This document shows, piece by piece, positions 59,911 to 64,000 of a DNA stretch of 64,000 bases. Position numbers and translations under genes: made by a program. A model generated the notes under the pieces. That model was not told the origin of the DNA and ran no database searches. It saw only the letters and a list, made by a program, of their open reading frames with translations. Source of the DNA: Phylloscopus collybita (lineage: Eukaryota; Chordata; Aves; Passeriformes; Phylloscopidae). The DNA is taken from NCBI GenBank assembly GCA_027886175.1, contig JAJNNQ010000024.1:7858001-7922000 (forward strand). The letters run 5' to 3'. Within the stretch, counting starts at the first letter, position 1; the number at the start of each line of letters is the position of its first letter.

Positions 59911-60723
59911 AGAAAAGCATGTCAAAATAGTAAGGCACATAAAAACTCTTCTTAAGTGAGAAATTAACTTGCTGAAAATTGTCATTTTTTGACTTTCTAA
60001 TTTTGGCCAACAATGACTCTTGCTTTTCATCTTCTGTTTTTGAAAAAGGATCTGGAATGTGAACGCAAAAGGCTGGGAAAAGTTGGAGATAGGAATTTTC
60101 TTGATAAATCTGTCACTCTGATTATAATGTTTGACCAGAAACAAAGTTTCTCTAGGAACTTTGGTTGCTTAAAATATTAAGAAGAAAAAAAATCTTATTT
60201 GAGTTTGAATAGAAATAGTATCCCTTAAAAATATCCTTAAAACTTCTGTTCACAAGATATATTTTGGAAAAAGAAAAAAAATAGGAAATCTTTCATTTTG
60301 GAAGTGAGATAATTCTTTTATTTTCCATTTTTTCCATTTAACTTTAAAAATGAGAAAAATTAGTTGTATCTGGCTGACATTCCAGTGAACAATAAAATCT
60401 TTGAATTGGCAGCATTATTTGCAAGTAGTGTGCCTCAAAAGCTGGAGTTCTGCTGCTACAGGAATTACTTCAGCAAGATTTCAATGAAACAGTGCTCAAT
60501 AAATCATTTAAGTTTAAATCATTTTTATGTTTTATATATATATCCTGACATATTCTACTTGCAAATTATTAAATATTAGCTAGCTGTGGAATGTATCTAT
60601 GTAAAGAGAAGAAAAACCATACAGAATGTAAATGCTGTATTGCTTACATGTTATATTAAGATATGCCTTCATTTCAGCAATCATAAAAGGGAAGGCAGAA
60701 TTTCAAAATTAGTTTTTATGATT
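59911..60723. other. Unique AT-rich non-coding DNA
   Basis: Nothing recognised. A (TA)n-like stretch lies at 60533-60542. Confidence 0.5.
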
Positions 60724-60885
60724 TCAATAAAAGGCCTTAAGGCCTCAAGCTGTGCCAGTTGGACACCAGGAGCAATTTCCTCATGGAAAGGGTGGTCAGG
60801 CCTTGGAAAGAGATGCCCAAGGAAGTCCCCATACCTGGAGGTGTCCAAGGAAGGCCTGGATGTGGCACTCATTCATTGTTTTCAG
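60724..60885 (+). mobile_element. CR1 LINE internal fragment
   Basis: On the plus strand: 'cctcaagctgtgccag' (60743-60758), 'agcaatttcctcatggaaag' (60771-60790), 'ggtggtcaggccttggaaag' (60791-60810), 'ggaggtgtccaaggaaggcc' (60837-60856) and 'ctggatgtggcactc' (60857-60871). These are successive landmarks of the CR1 ORF2 end and 3' UTR. The final 'ggttggact' terminus is missing, and similarity stops abruptly at about 60875. Old and non-coding. Confidence 0.88.
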
Positions 60886-61315
60886 TCACATCTATCCATT
60901 CTTATATATATTTATCTGTGTGATAATGATATCATGGAATGAAACAACAGAAGTGACCATACAACAGATTTTTTGTGGGATTTTTTTTTTTTTTTTAAAC
61001 TTTCCTCTGTGGGGGTGAGGTATTTGGAGCATGGAGGATCAGACAAGATCAGAATGTGGGTTTTGTTCACTCTAGTCACGGAAAGAGAGAAATTTTGGAC
61101 TGTGTCTTTTGGCCTGAAAACTGTTGATGAATTTAGCAGCAGACTTGTCAGTTTTAAGCCAAGATAAAATTTAAAATACTTTCCATATTTTTTTTTTCTG
61201 TTTAACCTTGTTGTCGCTCGTAATAAATACCAAAATAAAGTTAATACCTGCATTTTAAGACAAATTTTCTGTATTATATCTACAGTAAAATACATGTATT
61301 AAAAAGTTTATGTAA
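60886..61315. other. Unique AT-rich non-coding DNA
   Basis: Beyond the CR1 piece there is only a T run (60981-60996) and ordinary AT-rich sequence. The 127-codon minus frame at 60912-61295 has no resemblance to a protein family. Confidence 0.45.
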
Positions 61316-61320
61316 ATAAA

Positions 61321-61351
<31 letters not shown>

Positions 61352-61402
61352 TAAAAATAAAAATAAAAATAAAAATAAAAATAAAAATAAAAATAATAAA
61401 AA
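61316..61402 (+). repeat. (AAAAAT)n hexanucleotide array
   Basis: About 12 nearly perfect TAAAAA hexamers, with slightly irregular AAAT/AAAAT edges. The minus translation is a run of alternating phenylalanine and leucine, which accounts for the 69-codon frame. Confidence 0.95.
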
Positions 61403-63334
61403 GTTGCTGCCATGTCCAGAGAGATAAATAATGCAAGCAGGAAAAACAGAGTAGGAAAAGTAATATTTTAATACTAAGTCACAAAGCATAGAGGGAGTGT
61501 TGGGACTTTTGTAAAATCAGTACTTTTTGTAGTCCAACAACCAAGGACTCAGTATTCCCAGAGTTATTCTGTCATAATATTTAATATGCAAGACACATGA
61601 GCTCATTAGTAGAGCTCAAAACTCTATCAAATTACCTTTAGTAAACAACCTCAGAGAGACTCTTCATCTCTCATGCCTTTCAAGGCACTTTGGGTGGGGG
61701 GGGATAGGGGGAGAAGAGCACAAAGGTCTCAAAAGCTTTAGTTTTAATTAGTCCAAAGAGCAACCTTCCTGTTGAAATGTTATTGGCTATCATAGCAATC
61801 TTATTAAATAAATTACTTTTAAGTTATTTCCCATGACAAGCCTCTGATAAAGCAACATGTTAAATATTTGTTGCCCACTGCGAGGAGCTCTGCTGTGGCT
61901 AAACTGTAGAGGGAGTGGAAGAAGTTCAAGTTCTTGTACTCTACATACTGAGGTAGATATCCAAAGATAGAGACACAAAGATTTTAGGGCACAGGGCATG
62001 ACAACAGAAACTCCTGATTATTTATTAATCTTTAAAATATAAGCTTTTGTTTTTGCTGCAGTGTGCAACATCATGATATGGTGTGCATGGCCTCACGTGG
62101 GCTCTGTAAACCTTATACATAACTGGAATTCCCTCTAGAGTAGTTTGTGTGAGATGACATGGACTGAACACATGAGAGTTTTCGATGGCACTGGGTGTCA
62201 CTTGCTTCATCATTTCTAGCAGAAACTCTAACTCCAGAGCTTTAGAAGGTTATTCAAATGATTGGCACCACTTTCAGTCACTATCTCTCTATTTGTCTTT
62301 ATACCAAATAAAGGCCAATTCCCATACTTAAGGTGATATTTTCTGTGAGATTTGCTTGGAATTTCTCTTTTCCAGATGAAGTAATGATGAATGTGTCCAT
62401 ATTCATTCAAGTATAGAAAACTTTCTGACCTGAGCTGGTAGATTTTTATAAATATACCCAAGACTAGGGTGCATTGTAGACTTACCACATTGGTAAGTAA
62501 GTACTGGCACTATTTTTTTTTTCTTTTCTTTCCAATGAAAACAGTGTGCAATCACCACACACATACACACACAACAACAACACTAACAAAAAGACCCAAT
62601 GCTGGTGCTTCTCACTTCCATTTTGGTGATGCTGCAGCTTCTGGGGTTCTAGGATGTAACAAAACCTGTGAGCCTCTGAAGGCTTGACACTGGGGTATCT
62701 CAAGTTAGATTCACCAAGATAAGACAACACCAAAACAGAATCACTTAATTTCTCTACATCTTTCTTCCTGTTAGTAAGCTTGTGTGTGAAAAGAAAGGCT
62801 TTTCAAAGTATCAGCTAGGCTTGGTAGTTGAACTCTTCAGCTCCCTTCAGTCTCCACTGAGGGTTCCAGGGAATGAAAATTATTGGAACTCACCCCCTGC
62901 TGTTCCTGTGACAGCTTTTGCTGCATGGCTTGCCCCACAATGTACAAGGCTGAATGATTCCTGCAGTAATTTCCTGCAGTAACTTCTTGCTGTAGAGAGG
63001 TCTAAGCTATTGCTGTGGAATTTCAACCAACAGGTTCTTTTTTCCTCTTAATTTTTTTTCCTTCTTTCCTATCAAAGCCCAGAACTGTGGATTTACATTT
63101 AATGCAATTAAAATTTATTTTAATCAAGCAGTAAGATTTTTATACTCTTTCAATAATTTAAGCTGCAATATATAGGATCGAGCTGGGGTGCTGAAATAAT
63201 TATTCATGTATATATATATATATATTTGATTGGGGTGAGAGATTAAAAGGGCAACGGGAACATGGAGAGGTAATTTTTAGGATTTTTAATCCTTTTCTTT
63301 CCTGCAGTTACCTGCAGATAGAGAGATGAGCAGA
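61403..63334. other. Unique AT-rich DNA with small simple repeats
   Basis: No gene recognised. A G-rich run GGGTGGGGGGGGATAGGGGG lies near 61690-61709, mixed CA/CAA repeats at 62557-62586 and (TA)n at 63207-63226. Confidence 0.5.
63207..63226 (+). repeat. (TA)n microsatellite
   Basis: About ten TA units. Confidence 0.85.
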
Positions 63335-64000
63335 GAAGAGCTATCTGAATTTTAACAAAGGTAAAGGCAGGGTCCTGCACCTGGAGAGGAATAACCCCAG
63401 GCACCAGCACAGGCTGGGGCTGACCTGCTGGGAGCCAGCTCTGTGGGGAAGGACCTGGTGGCCCTGGGGGACACCAAGGTGTCCATGTGCCAGCAGTGTG
63501 TCCTGGTGGCCAAGGAGGCCAAGATGTCATGGAGTGCATCAGTTTTAGCAGGTCAGGGAGGGGATCCTGTCCCTCTCCTCAGCCCTGCTGAGGCACATCT
63601 GGGGTGCTGTGTCCAGTTCTGGGCTCCTCAGCACAGGAGAGATACAGAGCTCCTGGGGCTGATCCAGTGGAGGACAACAAAGGTGATGAAGGGACTGGAG
63701 CACCTCTCACATGAGGAAAGGCTGAGGGAGCAGGGCCTGTTCAGCCTCAGGATGACTGAGAGGGGATCTCATCAATGTCTGTCACCATCTGAAGGGAGGG
63801 TGTCAAGAGGATGGGGTGTGAACTGCTGCCAAGCAATAAGGCAGGATGTAAAGGGCAGAAACTGATGCACAGGATGGTCCACTTGAACACAAGGAAAGAC
63901 ACCTTGATTCAGGTGACCACGCATAGGAACAGGTTGCCCAGAGAGACTGTGGAGTCTCCTTCACTGGAGATATCCAAGAACTGTCTGGACACAATCCAGT
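63335..64000 (+). mobile_element. CR1 LINE, ORF2 end and 3' region (runs off window)
   Basis: The longest CR1 copy, on the plus strand. Landmarks: 'tttaacaaaggtaaaggcag' (63352-63371), 'gtcctgcacctggagagg' (63372-63389), the 'gggagccagctctgtgggg' and 'ccagcagtgtgtcctggtgg' blocks, 'gtgtccagttctgggctcct' (63610-63629), 'gactggagcacctctcacatga' region near 63693-63714, 'aggctgagggagcagggcct' (63719-63738), 'gaacaggttgcccagagaga' (63928-63947) and 'tccttcactggagatatcca' (63957-63976). It covers the C-terminal part of ORF2 and the start of the 3' UTR. Stops and indels break the frame, and some sequence appears missing near 63840-63870. The expected 3' terminus should lie just past the window. Confidence 0.93.

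Noticed and set aside
63443..63865. 140-codon plus-strand frame
   Set aside because: Part of the CR1 ORF2 C-terminal and 3' region in a broken frame; counted as the mobile element.

Overview
The window looks like non-coding nuclear DNA from a bird, most likely a songbird. It is AT-rich and CpG-poor, and no stretch resembles an exon-intron gene, an rRNA or a tRNA. The recognisable repeats are 5'-truncated CR1 LINE fragments, the dominant retroposon of birds, plus solo LTRs of endogenous retroviruses. Two of the LTRs match families I remember as common in passerine genomes; that attribution is from memory and was not searched. There are no bacterial features: no operons, no ribosome-binding sites and no coherent codon usage. 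The open frames of 60-220 codons are what chance, repeats and low-complexity tracts give in 64 kb.

Layout. 1-13.9 kb: mostly unique AT-rich DNA, A/C-rich tracts at 1.6, 6.1 and 11.1 kb, and three GC-richer unclassified patches (4.5-5.5, 9.5-10.0, 12.1-12.4 kb). 14.0-14.2 kb: a CR1 3' tail (+). 17.4-19.3 kb: three T/G-rich tracts, the last two bracketing a small old CR1-like reverse-transcriptase fragment (-). 22.4-27.4 kb: two copies of one LTR family in opposite orientation, about 3.4 kb apart. 31.5-32.1 kb: a probable LTR-derived segment (+). 37.3-37.6 kb: a CR1 (-). 39.48-40.0 kb: a well-delimited solo LTR (-). 40-51 kb: largely unique, with a compound AAT/AAG microsatellite at 42.0 kb, a GC-richer patch at 43.3 kb and stretches that could be conserved non-coding elements. 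51.5-52.2 kb: two CR1 copies with their 3' ends facing. 56.1-57.0 kb: a 430-base A/C-only tract followed by a piece of CR1 ORF2. 60.7 kb: another CR1 piece. 61.3 kb: an (AAAAAT)n array. 63.3-64.0 kb: the largest CR1 (+), which runs off the window end.

No genes act together here. The window is best read as intergenic or deep-intronic DNA in which CR1, LTRs and simple repeats accumulated at different times. The points most worth checking are the inverted LTR pair with duplicated U3 units, the recurrent strand-asymmetric T/G tracts, one 138-bp candidate exon on the minus strand near 34.5 kb, and several candidate conserved non-coding stretches. I see no convincing new biological system.
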